Assembly (NCBI GenBank): GCA_022266195.1
Contig: WHVY01000002.1
Coordinates: 10,555,001-10,619,000, forward strand
Direction: 5' to 3'
From: Tetranychus cinnabarinus
Lineage: Eukaryota > Arthropoda > Arachnida > Trombidiformes > Tetranychidae
Length of the DNA: 64,000 nt
Part shown: positions 1-14,615 of the stretch, piece by piece
How positions within the stretch are numbered: the first letter of the stretch is position 1
How the letters are laid out: every line of letters begins with the position of its first letter
Made by a program: the position numbers and the translations under genes
The notes under the pieces: generated by a model
Database searches by the model: none
What the model was told of the DNA's origin: nothing
The model's input: only the letters and a program-made list of their open reading frames with translations

Positions 1-3000
1 ATTTCATTGTATAATTGCTTGAGACGATTTAACATTTATTGAAAAAGCTGTTTTGATAAAACATTGAAGTTGAAAATTTTCTAGATTTTAAATCATTTTT
101 TGGGTTCGAATAATTTGTGTTGATATTTCAAGATTTTTACATTTTTAGTAGCTAGGAAATTTGGAGAAAAATTTGTTTAAAATGACTAACATTGGAAGTC
201 ATTTTACTTGGTAAACAGTTTTTAATATTTTTTCATTCCTTCTCATGTTATTGTGTGTTTTAAGGCATGTTTTATTGCATGTTTTTTTGATACTGTTTGT
301 CTGAGTCAAGATAAAGAGCTGGGAGTTTTGTTGATGACCAAATGTTTTGCAGGAGAAAAGAAAGAAGAAGAATAAGAAGATAAAATGATGAAAACACTTT
401 TTGAAACCTTTTTATCATCATGGTTTTTGGTGTGTTTCATATGGTTTCTTTCTCACAGGCTTCAATCAGAACCTTTAGTCTATGATATAACTTACACTCC
501 AGTTTCACTCCTACCTTTGCTTTCTTGATATTTTTGTCTCTCTCTCTCTACTCAACCTTTTCACCAACTTGCAAGACTGATTCAAATACTTAACCATTTC
601 AGGTTAGCATTTATAGTTGCAAGGTTGAGTGTTTCAAAAATGCTGTACAATAAATGGTTAAACATTAATAGCAGTTTTGTTCAACCTTTTAAAATGCTTT
701 TCAACACAACAAATTCAAAGCAACTTTGTGTTCATTTTAGACGAGAAATGTTTGCTTAAGTTGATTCACTTTTACCTGTTAATGTCAATGTTAATGAGAC
801 AATTTTCAAGATGCTTTTCCGATTCAACATGAAAGATGCCAAAAATGGGTCCAAAAAAGCAGGCAAAGGACAATATGTTAACCATGAAAATGATGAAAGT
901 GGATGAAATGAAGACGAGTAAATAGTGATGAGTGGGTGAAGACAGTCTAACAATATCTTTTTCATGTGAAGAGCCTTTTTATTTTGTAATCATCTTTTAC
1001 TTCACACTGATTAAACATGTTAATGTTTATATCAATTGTAACAATTTGCTCATGTTAACCCAATCATTTTATCATGTTCACATTGGAACAGCAGGAAAAC
1101 TGGTGAATAATGAACACATTAAAAACACTGTCAATCTCTCGAGTTAAACGTTAACCTAATTTAATATTCATTGCCATTAATAGTAATAAAATGTAATTGA
1201 AATACAGTTAAAGTGAATAGAGTCGTGAAAACATTGACTTTACATACAAACCTTACAATTAATAACATTTTAGTGACCACAAAATGGCAATCACTTAACA
1301 TTTCCATTACAATGAAGAGTTGAGATTTTGTTTTCAATCTTTTTCTGCTTTCTAAATCATTTTGAGTTTCATTTTGTTAATAACCTTTTCAACATTTGAT
1401 AATCCTGATTTGATTGTATTCAACTTGAAATTAAATGATGAATGATGAGGAAAGGGATTGTAAAGATGACTTAAGTATTGATAAATTTAAATTTTATGCT
1501 TAGGTTAGACAATAATTTGAAGATAAGTACAAAAATTGAAACAGTTTTTTTTAATATGAAAACTGCTTTAACCAGCAAACTTCGTCTATTGAATGGATTA
1601 AGTTGGATATTTTAATGATCACAAGTTGATCATCAGTTAATAACAATCATTATTATTTATTCATTTGAAGCGTGAATTCAATTGAAATAAATTTATACAT
1701 TTCTTTCATTTTGGCGAAACATCGTCTAAATGATTTCCATCAGGTAAAGTCGAGTGCTATTGATAGCTTTATTTTGCCCAATATCATTGTTAATGATTGT
1801 TTAATTTTAATCTTTCAAAATGAATTGATTTTTTGGCTGGCAATTAGTTAACATTGATTCACTTTAAACTTGTTGCTCTTTTCAAATATTTATTTCATTT
1901 AACTGATTGTTTCTCACAGATCAATTATGATAATTTGTTGAATCAATGATATTGAGTTTTGACTCTTGTTAGATTTAACCTTTTCACAGCTTGTTATTTA
2001 ATACAATTGATTCATTGATTTTTGTTTTAAGGCGCAACAAATTAATGGTTGGATATTTCACTTTCATTTATTCATTGGCAATTGGCAACAATAAAGAGTG
2101 ACAATTCAATAGTTAATAATGATAATAACTATAGTAATCAGGTGAAATGTTGATATGAATTTCATTGGAATGGGAGAAAAAGAAATACATTTTAATACCT
2201 TTTTGAAGGTGTTACTGGTTATTATTGTTAATGTTGCTTTAACTTACCAATGATTAACTGGTTTTGGTTCAATATATTGATCACAATTGATTAAATAGTG
2301 AATCAATTTCATTGCTATTTTTTATAAAATTGTATTGTTATTTGATTCATAGTGTGCAATTGGGTCAAAAAGAGTTGAAAGGAAACATTATTATAAATAT
2401 CAAGAAAACAATCAGAATGAGATTGAATATCCAGTGATGAGTTATAAAGGAGAAAGATTCTGAAAAAATATCAGGAAAAAGTTGACTTTTTACAGGAATC
2501 CAACATGAAGAAGAAAAAGTCATCTTCATGATTGAATATGTTGATTAATAATCAACTTTGGTTGACTGTGATTAAATCATCATTAACTTGACGACCCATA
2601 ATCTTGATTATTGTTTGTTTCTCTTTTCCCTTTGCATCACAATTAATTGGTTTCATTTTGGACTTCGTTTCATGACATAATTAATTACCGATTCAATGTT
2701 GATTTGTTCATTTCTTTTGTTCAGTTTGAGACCAATCTGCGAATGAATGAAAAAAAAGAAGTTATTATTGACTTTGATAGACAACAAACCGTTTTCAATT
2801 TGGTTCTGGTTACATTATTGATTAACGCAAGGTTAACATAGGTTTTAATTGAACGATGAATGGTTAATTAGTTGATTGTGATCATTAATGAATTTATCTT
2901 TTGTTGACTTTTTTATGATTCATAAACGATTTTCCATGATTGTTCCAATGTTTCACAGTTAGACAATCAGCAAGTGTATAGATTTGATTTCATCTTTCAA

Positions 3001-3965
3001 TTGGTCCATTGGTAAAGGGTTTCCAGAGTGTTCAAAATTAAGATATCGGAAACCTATATCATTGGATTAATGGTGATTAAGGAAATCAGGAAGAGGGTGA
3101 GAAAAAGGAAGGAACTATTAGCAGTTGATTGTTTTTTCATCGTTTAAAGTTAAATAATATATAAGGTCAAGATTAAGTGATAGATTGTAGGTTGTTATTA
3201 ATGTGGTTTGTGTGATGTGAAGTTGTTCAAATAAACAAGCTCGAAATGGGGAAGTAAAGTTCAATTTTACTTTTCACTTTACCGCGATTAGTGGAATTCA
3301 GGTTTATCATGTTGACAGTCATGGCTGTTGTTAGCAATTTTCCAGTTTTCACTCTTCTTTTTTGCCGTGCAATGAAATATCACCATTGGTAAAAGATATT
3401 TTGGCCTTTTGTTCCTCTTCTCGGTGTCAAGTGCCTTTTTGTCAACTTTAAATTTTGATACTTTTGCTTTTCTCCTTTATGATTTGATTCTCATCTTTTT
3501 TCGCCTTTTTTTCGTTATAAATGTTGATGTTTGTGTTGGTTTGCCTTTCAATTTCCTCGAATTAAGGTCTGAAAGAAATGATGAAAAAGAAAAGAAAAAG
3601 TTATATAGAGGGAGAAAAAAAGACGTTAATGAAGAAAAAGATGGGAAGATGATGATGAGGGAGGAAAAAGAGGAGGAAAATGGTATAAAGAAAAGGTCTA
3701 TGTTTGGTTTATAAGACTCATTTAGATTGAGAATCTTGATTGATTTTAAAAGTTGAAATTGAATGAAATGAGTGAGAAAAATAATCGGTATAATTCTGTT
3801 CATTACATTCTTTTTCTTCTTCTTTTGATTTCTTTCTACTTTTTTGTCTACTCTGTTTTTTTCTTGCTCTCCTTAGTTTCATCATCCTTCTTTTTTCTGT
3901 ACTCATCATTGTCTTCTTCCAAGTTACGAGTTAACAGAATTAACGGTAAATATCAAACCCAGATT

Positions 3966-4018
3966 TGAACCAAGGTCAGATACTGATGATAATGATGATG
4001 GTGATGATGATGAGAATA
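3966..4018. repeat. (GAT)n microsatellite
   Basis: An imperfect run of GAT/AAT/GGT triplets. Similar short tracts occur around 4459-4475, 13664-13682 and, as the complementary CTT/ATC tract, 17056-17098. They create spurious acidic or His/Ser-rich open frames that should not be read as genes. Confidence 0.7.
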
Positions 4019-7000
4019 GTGGAGTGATGAGCGTTTACCGTCACTTTGTTTAACCTTTTCCCAATGTTGTTGTTACTGTTGAATAGAAATAATGAAGAGA
4101 AGAGAAAAAAATAACCTCGTTAATGTTGAACGACAAACTGTGGTAGAGTTAAAATAAAAAAAAAGTGAAAGAAATGAAAAGATTTTGTTTGGTTGTTGAT
4201 TGTATTTGAGTGAGAAGGATGATGATTACGGTGATGTTTTTTAAAGAAAGATGCAAAGAGAAGATTGAAGGAAGATTGGAAGAGCGTAAGAGTGAGTAAA
4301 TTTGATGATCTAGGAAATGAAAGTATCTAAATTGTGTACTATTTATCACATTACGCATCACTTTTTTTATATAAAAGAAATAAACACAGACAAACACAGA
4401 AAATAACAGTGAGAAAGAGATGAAGAGACAATTGTAAAGACTTGTTATAAACACTTGAAGATGATGATGATGAAGGAAGGAAGAGAGTAAGAAAATGATG
4501 AGGATGACAAGTCATCTTGTAGATGTAGTAAAGCAATCACAAAACAGTGTAACACATTCACATAACTTATTAAGAGACTCGCTGTTTATTACTTTCTCCT
4601 TTGCTTTTCCAGTCGCCTTTTTTTCACTTTGAAAATGTTTTATTTCTCTTCTTCTTTTTTCTCCAAGTGTTTCTTTTTCCCTTTCCTTCGCTTTTGTGTG
4701 TTTGAAGGATTTTTTCTTTAAAACGCAGCAATGATGATCACCATGATGAGCATTGATGATAATGATGCTGCAAGAGAGTAAATCCAAGTCGATTAAGATA
4801 ATCTTACAAGATATTAGAGGAGCAATCGGAAAACTTCAATTTGACAAACATTTATTTCACCTTTGAAAAAAATAAATAAAGATATAAAAAGTTAGTAAAA
4901 AATATAATAAATTGTTGTCACACTGAGAAAGATGATGAATAAGAGTGAGAGAGAGAGTTATTCCTCTTTATCATTGCCAGTAATTTCGATTGAAATACTA
5001 TTTCTACTGATTTGGCCAATTTAATTTCAAACATGCTCGGCTTTCCTAAACTAACTCATGAAAACACATTTAGCCAGTTTATTTTTTTTCCTTTACTTTT
5101 ATCTTTTTTTCATGTGTCTCAGTTTTCGTTGGCTTCTCTCTCAACACTTGTCATCATAATCATCCTTTACTGCATCATCTTAATCAGATTCTACTCAAGT
5201 TGACAGAGGAAAAAAATACTCACCTTCATCTGCATCCAAGTCAAGGTGTTACAAAGTTTCCAACGATGTTTATATTCACCTTTTTTTGCAACAAAGTTTC
5301 CCATCTTGTCTCTTTATCTCGAAGTCTCTCATTTACCTACATTCAGAAAGTTACAAAGTTTTCAATAAATTTGTCTCTTTGAAGAAAATTTTTAACTGTT
5401 AATTGGCGAAGCTAAAACTATTAATAGAGTGACGATGAAACTATGTTTCTCTCAATTTAGTCAATCTTTTTGAATTAACAAATGAACTGGAAAGTTTCTC
5501 ATGTTGTTAGTGGAAACATTTTTGTCTTTTGTTTTTTACAATTTTTAGATTGTTACTTCGTTCCTCTGGATAATTCATGCTGCAACGACAATGCTGCAAG
5601 ATTTGCTTCTAGTCAATCGTTAATGTTGTTAAAAGAATGCCAACCATCTCTTTAAAGTGTTAAGAACGAATTTCAATGCTTAGTTGATGAAAGCTGAACA
5701 GTAAACATTTTTTGTTGGAAATCTTCATTTCCAAAAAATTATCAGCATCCTCAGAATATCCTAAACAGCTCTTTGGTTTGGTTTTTGCGGTTTCAGTGGA
5801 TAATGAATTTTTTAATGTGTGAATATTTGATGCATGATTTCAGTGTAAAGATCACGACTATTATCTGAAATTAAAACAAAAGATAAAACTAGTTTAGTAA
5901 TTGAGAAAAAAATACATTAAGGTACATAAAAAGTGGAAAATTGAGAAAAATCGATAAAATTCAATTTAATTATCCTATTTTGCACGAATTGGTTGTTATT
6001 TTCTTATTCCTAGTCAATTCGTTGACGTTCACAAATTTTAGTTACTTTCCATTGTTTCATCTTCTCAATTTCTGTTCTCATTGTTGAGAATTGCACTTTT
6101 TTTCTTCATACGAACCGGAAGGAAATCTCACAGATACTGATTGAAAGGTATCCTTGTCTTATAAATGCTTGTCTAAGCGGTTGATGTAACTATTGTTGGT
6201 GTAGGTTAAAGCTGTAAAAGGATTGCCAGATCGGAAGCTGTGTACGAGTTAAGATGGATTAGTGTAGTGTTTTACATGTTTTTGTTATGCGTTATATCCA
6301 AATTAAGGTCAGTAATGAAGATAAATAGCGGAAATGAGGGAGATTCTATCCCATCAACAGAATTGACTTGACTTCGATTGGTCAATATTGAAGTCTGACC
6401 TTCTATTCTTTCACTTTCTTTTGTTTCCCCTTTATTTCTTTCTTATTTCTTGAGCTGAATCTTCTTCCCAACCATTGGTCTCATCCTTCAATTTTCCATT
6501 AACTTTTACATTGTGAACAAAATAAAAGGCTTGATTGTAACTTAGCTTGCAAATAAAGTGAACCAAACCAATCAACTAGTGATGAATCGACTTTTCAGGC
6601 TTGCAGATCACTTGGTAATCGACATACGACATGATTAAGAAGAAAAGACATGAAGGAAGCTGAGGAAAGGAGAAAAAAAAGAAATAAAAAGAAACCTTTT
6701 TAGTCCTCAGAAAACTCATTGAGCTTACAATCTTTTGTTTTAAATGCAATTAGATACTGAATAGTTCGAAGAGGGTTAATAAAAATGGAGTTTAGTTGAT
6801 TAGAAATAGAGAAAGAGAAGGAAGGAGAGGAAATATCCTCATAATATCGAAACTGTGAATTAGTGGTGAATTACAAGATTGTAAGTAGATTAGTCCAAAC
6901 AAAATATACTCACATCAATCTCAATTGTTTTGGGTACAATTAAAATTTACAATGTTGACCTGGAAGACAAGGAAAATCTGCTGTTTTCATAATCATTATC

Positions 7001-10000
7001 ATCATTAAGATTTGTTACAAAACAGGCAATATCAACAAAAATCTATATCCTTTTGTTGCTGTACACTTTTGATTTTCACAGAAGTGAGGGAAAAAACAAA
7101 GAGAAGAAGAGTTTAAATTACAATTTAACAGAAGATAGAAATACTTTAATACAGAAAATAAACCAAACAGTTGAACAGAAAGGGTTAACAAATTGAGATG
7201 TAAAGAATAATGTTTATTTAGATTGTATAGAAATACAAGCAAGCCATGTAATGACTGAACAGCTTTACAGATATATAATCTGATACTGCCCCCCGGTGTA
7301 GTCTTATGGCTTTACATTAAAGAAATTTACAATGATTTACTAATTGTTACAATGAAATTAAAGATTATATTATAATTCATGGGTTAGAGTTCCATCCTTT
7401 CTGGAGTTGACCAGCAGTTGTCCATTTTTGTAATAATATATTTCATCCATTTTTTTGATATTTCCCGTTGTCTTGTACCATTGTGTCAATATTTCAATTT
7501 TTCACCTCTTCTGGTATCTACAATATTTCATCACCATTCAGGTATTCTCTCATTCCTCACACCTCCTAACATTTCATTAAAATATGATCCATTCCTCACT
7601 TCTCCAATCTCAATTCAGTGATTCTCCATTTTGTCCTGTTTAGATCACTTACTATTGGATACTTACATTTCTATTTTGTTTGACGTATTCATCATAGATA
7701 AGATTAAATCAATGACCAAAATTAGAGATATTGATTTCATTAATATTTCATCATAATTATCTTTGATATCCCTTTCGGAATAATTAAGATTCTATGAAGC
7801 ATGGCTCAAAATTGAGCTTCCGCTTTCTATTAGTGCGACTCTTTACGAGTTCTCTCATTGTATGGACTCTATTCGAGTTCTCTTATTAGGGTAAATCACT
7901 GAAATTGATTTAGCTCTTATTGAAGGAGATTTTTAAATCTTCTCTTTTTGAAGTCATGGAGAGATCCACTATATTATTAATATTTTAATAAGCACAAAAT
8001 ATTTCACAATTTTAACACCTTCATGATGGATTATGAAGCATTTATTTTCCATGATATATTATCTTTATGAGGAACAAATCCAGAGACATCACAACCACTT
8101 AGATCCATCGAATTCTTCATCTCCTTTATAGCTACCTAGGCCATCACCTCACAGGATATTTCACAGAGTATTTTATTTTAGAACTATTTAGTGACACCAA
8201 AGTAAGAACAGCAGAATGACAAATCATTAGGAAAATTAACGGAAATTTTTGTAACATTAGCATTAGTTAATTGAGCATAAGTTGAACAAAAACGTTTATC
8301 ACATGATGTTAAGTTAACGGTTTTTAGTGTGAATAGCCTTGATAAGTCTATTCTCACTACCGTTTGAGAAGCAAAGTTTATTTAGTAAATCTTTTAATAT
8401 CAATTTATTTTGCTAATTTTCTTGTATTTCGGCAGTTTATTAAATAATATTCGTGTTTAATTTGAATACAGCTTTTTTCTCTGAATTACCTTTCATTATT
8501 CTTGTTGCATTTATAACTGTGAAAAGTGTGTTGAACCTTTTGGACATGTTTTATTTCTATTCGTTGACAATGTTTTTGTATATTTACTGTGAACACAATA
8601 GTATGATTTAACAATTTAGTGCCTTGCCAATCATGATGGTCATTCAATCATCCGAAAGCCAAAGGGAAACTCGATTGTTGCCAGCAAGGAATAATTGATG
8701 AACCTGTTATTTCTTTTTGATTACATTGTAATGTAAAGTTACCAGAAACGTATTGTTACCACAACCATCCCTCTAGTACACACAAATAATACAAGGAGAA
8801 AAAGAAAAAACAAGGCAAAAGAAAAGGAGAAAACAATTTACTGCTATTAGCCTTGAAAGAAAATAACTTTTACTCACTAAATTTCATTCTCGTTTGGATT
8901 CTTGGTTGTTTACATGAATAGGAGAAATGTTACTCATGGAAAGATCATGCTACCTCTTCATTTGGTTTACTCCTCTATTTGAATTGACTCGGAAACAGCA
9001 AACGAAAGGTGAAATAATAACCTGAATGTAAACTTGGTTTTCTCGCCATCTATTTAAAGCAATTTGATGATGGAAAATGATAATTACAATTATTACCTCT
9101 ATCAAAGTGTGAATTTGCCCTGCCGTGCTATCCTCGTACTGCAATACTCACACATTTTTTGGAAAGGAAAAAATGAATGGAACAGTCAACACACAACAAC
9201 ACCTACACTGTAGATCGAGGAAAGAGAGAGAACCTGGCAATATGTTACTCTACCTTCCTCTCACACTTTATACCTTTCACTCCTACTTTCCGGTAGGCAT
9301 GTGTCTCCATAGTTACCTGAGAGTTTCAAATAAACAATTCTGACGCTCCATTCTCGCTGGGAAAGCATAAATTTTGTTTAAGCAAATAAAAAGACTGGAT
9401 GGCAAGACTACTCTGTACGGCATCAGCTCATCACATCTATCAAGCTTACAAAAAAGAGAGTACAAAAAGTATGGAGAGCTTAAAAAAAGTGTATCAAGAA
9501 GAAACTCGAAAGAGAAAGCCTGTGAATAAAACAAATTGATGAAGTCTATGGTTAAAAACAGAGGAGGAGACGGAGTTGGAGGTTGTTCGTGAATGTACTA
9601 AAAACAAGCATTGACATTATAAACAGTATATCTAGAGTCAACCTCTTGTTTTGACTCAACCATCTACCTTGTTCAGTGACTCTTCTTCACATTTTTCATC
9701 ACAACACTCTTTTCTCACTCTATTACTCGTCTTTCTTTTGATTTTATTTTGATTTTTTTTCTATTCGTCTCTTTCTTTTCTCTTTATTGATAGTTTACTC
9801 TTGAAGAAGCAAGAAATGGCCATTAGTGTACAAAAATCTAAAGAAAGTCAAAACTGAATTTCTTATTTGAGAAAGGTTGCCAGTTTAACCAACTCGCAGG
9901 GAAAACATTTAGTCCAAGTTGTTACTTAAGAATCCATGATAACCACTGGCAAGATGAAATGAAGAAGGAGAGATGAAAAAAAGTTTCATTGGAATCAAGA

Positions 10001-13000
10001 CTCTTGTGCTGTATTTCATGTTTACGCCTTTATTCTTAAAGTTTCATGAGCTTTATTGTAGGTTGTTACTCACTAGCTATCATCAAACTTCAAACAAAAG
10101 GATTTTAAGGAAAACACAATAGGAAGAGATGATGGAAAACAAAAATGCAAAAAAGATTCTTCTTGGTGAACAAACAAAATTGATGGATAAAATTGTAATA
10201 TTTGATAATGCCTGCCCATGATGAGTCTGGAATCAAATGATAAACTTTTCAACTAACCAACAAGGTTAACGAACTTGACATGGTTTCTCTAAAAGTTATT
10301 ATCAGTTAAATTGAATTGAATGCAAGCTCTCACCAATTAAGATGATTAATGCATCTACCAAGCAAAAGATATTATTTATTGGTTTAAAATATATTCTGAC
10401 GACTCTACCGGTGGCTGAAAAGATGTTATCATGGAAATGGGCAAATCCAGAATAAGCCAATTGACTCGATTACACTTCAATTTATCGCAACTCGCTGCAT
10501 AAATTTTAAATTGTAACCATTTAGTATTTGCATGATTATCTCACCAGATATAAGTCGAAAGAAAAGAGCAACTAGGAAACGTTATTTTCATTGTTAAACT
10601 CAACCAGTTCAACTATAATTATTGATTGAACCCTCATCATTTTCCAATTAATTTCACCCTTAACCATACGGGACTCGATATTTCATCTCAACTTCATCCA
10701 AAGATTTTCTCTTCTCTCTCTCTTTTGTCATCATCTCAGTCATCATAAAGTAAAGGCTAAAGACAAGGAATGAAGAGTGCAAAAGTAAAGTTCATCATCA
10801 TTTTCAATTTAATCATGTAGCACTACTCAATCAAGATTTTCAATCTGGCCGACTTTACCATAGAAATACATTGACCCAACAATAATTAAGACGATACGAT
10901 GTTAACCAATCCATCTAATTAGATTAGCATATTTTAATCTTCACTCAGAAAGTCAAGCTGTTTTAATTTAACACTTAAATCATGAATAATACTGGATTAA
11001 TGGCTGACTATGTATCAATATTAATCCAATATAATCAATTATGAGACCAGCTGATAGACAATCTTTGACTTTACCGTTTCCATCATCTATGACTGAAAGC
11101 ACTTATTTCTTGTCACTTTACCATATTGATCAATTGTGAAATTGACAAATTGTTAAGATTAATAGTTATTTGATCATCGATTAAGATAAATTAAATTTTA
11201 AAACCAGCTACTTTGTTGACTTCAATATCAACAATATTGGTTCAACAAACCATTGAACAATCAAAAGAATTGGAAACAATGAAAATAGCGTTAAAAGAGA
11301 GTCAAATAGTAAAAGGAAAATGTTCAATCTTTGAACAAGTTGAATCTCAAAGGAGGCAGAAAAAAAGATCAGATTATTTCTCATGTCAACCTAATCCTGA
11401 ATCATTCTAGAATCATTTCATGATTTCAAGTGTAACCACAGAATCAAGCAACAAAAAAAAGTATCACTTTTAATCTCCTTCATTGTAAAATATCCAATCC
11501 AATTGAGATGAAATTGATCCAATAATTAAACATTCATTATGTGTACAAAACATGAAAACAATTAGATTCAGCAATGTCAAACTTGATCAACAATTGGCTT
11601 CTCAATAGGTGCTTGATAATCATGATTGTGTTGATGTATAAATAGCAAAGCATCAATCTGATGTTTGATGGTTAAAGTTGAAAACAAAAGGCAAAGACGA
11701 TTAGTAAGTGACTTGTTAATAAACTGTAAAAAAAGTTGACCACTGAATTGATAGATGAAATGATCATTCATCCTGATCTTGATCATCTTTCAACCCAATG
11801 GTAATTTATCAATGTAACACCATCCAAAGAATCAATCTTTTTCTCTCTTCTTTTTACTGAACAATTCCTTCTCCTCTCTACCATCAATTCAATGAATTGT
11901 ACTTTTCTTTCTCAATCATGTTTCACGATCAAATCAAGGTTTCACTTGCAAATGTGATGATGATGAAGATTGAATCTCTTAATCAATTCGCATAACCGTC
12001 ATTTAATCTTGATCCTCTTTTAATACAACCAAAGGTATCATTGTTGTTATTGCAGAGCCATTTAACTCTTCAAATGAAATGCTAAATCAACAAAATTGTC
12101 AATCAGAATGGGACAAAAATGATAATAATGAACAACAACAACAACATCATCATTAAAGGTTAATATTAGATTGACAATGGCAGAGTTTTGACGAGCAAGA
12201 GGATAAAGAGAAGAGGAAAAAAACGAATGATTCAATTTGAATTTGATTCAAGTCTCATTATTTTTTCATCCTTTATTCAAATTATCCTGATGAGAGCAAT
12301 GATGACAGTGTTTATGATCATCATCATGATCAAGATGATAAATAAAAATAAGATTTCACAGTTTTTCCTTGAAATTTTATAAAAGCAAAATTGAAAAAAA
12401 AGAAAAGGTTTCTTCGTCTAAAATTGATGAGATTTAGGCCTTTTTTTGGGAAGCTCAAAAAAATGAGTTGAATTGACAATGAATTGTATGTTTCACTTTT
12501 CCCTGTTTTTTCTTCATGATTATTTTATATTATTATTATGATAGTTACAGTGTTATTCATTAGATGAAGGATAAAATAATATAAAGTTTATACATCAAGG
12601 CAATTTAATGGCTTAATGAGGTGTGAAACAGGCAAGTCAACTGTTTCCTTTTTTTTCAGATTATGGTGGATGAAGATGGCTGAAGATGGTGAAAAAGAGA
12701 GTCAGAAAAAGATGTGTCAAGGAAAGGGTTAGAATAGGTTTTTAAGTTGATGATGATGAGGATAAAATTGATATTTTCAATGCGTGTTTATTGTCAGTCT
12801 TTTTTTTCCTCGTCTCTTAAGTGTAACACTTATTGTCTAAGACAATATCATTTATTGATAAACATTGATGACTGTAATTGTACTTTTTTCAGATCAATTC
12901 ATGTTCATCATGGAATAATATTCTTGTTGTTTTATCCTTTTCATCATCATTATCATCATCCAGTGATGTGAACAAAAATGAAAACAGTTCAACAGTGAAT

Positions 13001-14337
13001 GTATAACTTGTGATAATTGTTGTTTAAATGGCACTAAATGTGTTTAGCTTTTTTTTGTATTCATTTCTGTTTGTCTTGTAATTATCATGGCAAAAGATGA
13101 TTACAGTTAAAGGGTAAATCATCAATCATCACAATATGGATGCAATTAACTGGTATTGTTTATGGATAAATGTTGCACTTTTAATATTAATTTATTTTGC
13201 TTCTTTCCTTTATTGTCTTCAATCAGTTGATTTTTATGAATCAATGTTTTTTCATTTTTAAGTCAAGTTTAATGTTAGGCACTTTAAGAGTCATTTCTGG
13301 TTTAAATGGGTTTCCAATTTAGTTTGAGATTTGGGTTTTATAATACTTTAGATGAAACAGTTTGGTCTCACTTTTATACTCATTGTTAACCCAATTTACC
13401 TGTTAATTTTACCTAATATCTGATGGCGGAAAGGGAAGTTGTAATGAGTTGAGGAAGAAAATTGTTGATCAGAAAAATATTGAATTAGATGTTGCATATG
13501 AAAAGATGTGTGAGAAATGGCTGATGTGAGTTAGGGATAAGGATGAGGATCAACCAGATGTTGCATGATATTTCTTTCAGTTAAAATCAGAGTTTTTTTC
13601 TTCTTCTTCTTCACTCATCTTTTGCTTTTTGCTGAGTGAGACAATCAAAACTCCATCATTGGTAAGATGATGATGATGATGGTAGATGAAGGAGGATGAG
13701 AGGAGAAGAGGTAAGATTTGTTGTAAAGTGTTTTGATGTTTGGTTGAAATGGCAATGGACGAGTCAACATGTTGCCATGGATGTTGACTTTGAGTTATAA
13801 AAATGAACCCAAATGAATAGATGAAGGAGGAAGAAGAGACTCCAGTTTAAGATGTGAATTGAAAGATTAGCTTCTTCAAATGTTACTCTTTTTTTTGCCT
13901 TCCCTTTACTTGATCACATTTTTATCCTAAAGATGCCTTTCCATACAAGATGATGATGGAGGTAATTGTAAAAGATTGATTGCTTTTCATTTGTATATGA
14001 CTTGTGATATTGTTCAACATTTACCAGGTAAACAGATTTTACTAACGATAAAGGTTAACAATAAATATTGTTATCATTTATCATGTAACTTACATTCATT
14101 AAACAATTGCAACTCCAAAAAATATATTCATAATAGATTTCACTCTTAACAATCAAAAGCTAAATAAAGTCTGCTCGAGATGAGATAACCTTTAAAAAGA
14201 ATCTGATAATCATGAAATTACATGGAAACTAAACATTATTTTAAAAAGAAAATTCCTAAAAAATCGAAAACAAGAAATTCTGAAAAGAAATTTCAAGTCA
14301 ATCAAAAAGATCAAAAGATCGACCTTTTAATTCACCC

Positions 14338-14615
14338 AAATTTTCTGGTTCTTTTTGCCATCTAAATGAGCTTTTCTGGTTCATCTGATTTGGAGTCAAG
14401 ATTTCAATGATTTCTCAGTTCTGGTGTAAGAATTTAAGAAAATGTGGCGAAAAAATCGACAACGAAAATTCCTCTGAAGAAGTTTCAGATTCAATCAACT
14501 TGATCAGTCATTTTGAGGCTTTTAGTTACGGAAATTTTCTGGTTCTTTTTGCCATTTAGATTAGCTTTTCTGGTTCATTTGGAGTTGCGATTTTAATGAA
14601 GTCCTCCGTTCTGGT
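14338..14615. repeat. Imperfect direct repeat, about 194 bp apart
   Basis: The string TTTTCTGGTTCTTTTTGCCA followed by an AGCTTTTCTGGTTCAT box occurs from about 14341 and again from about 14535. Related sequence lies between and around the boxes (for example TCAATCAA..GATCA upstream of each). This looks like a diverged two-copy tandem duplication. No coding frame crosses it. Confidence 0.6.

Noticed and set aside
3409..4787. Several 60-110 residue open frames on both strands
   Set aside because: They are Phe/Ser/Lys/Glu-rich frames over pyrimidine or GAT/GAA tracts, overlap one another in both orientations, and show no domain or splice logic.
7790..8170. Possible retrotransposon remnant (repeated GAGTTCTCTC boxes; a minus-strand EEFDGSKWL-like string)
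   Set aside because: The match is a few residues only, with stops around it and no LTR, primer-binding site or pol motif.
11213..11410. A 65-residue frame with EQSKELETMKIALKESQ, coiled-coil-like
   Set aside because: It has no ATG at the start, no convincing acceptor/donor pair and no recognised family; a stray exon cannot be excluded.
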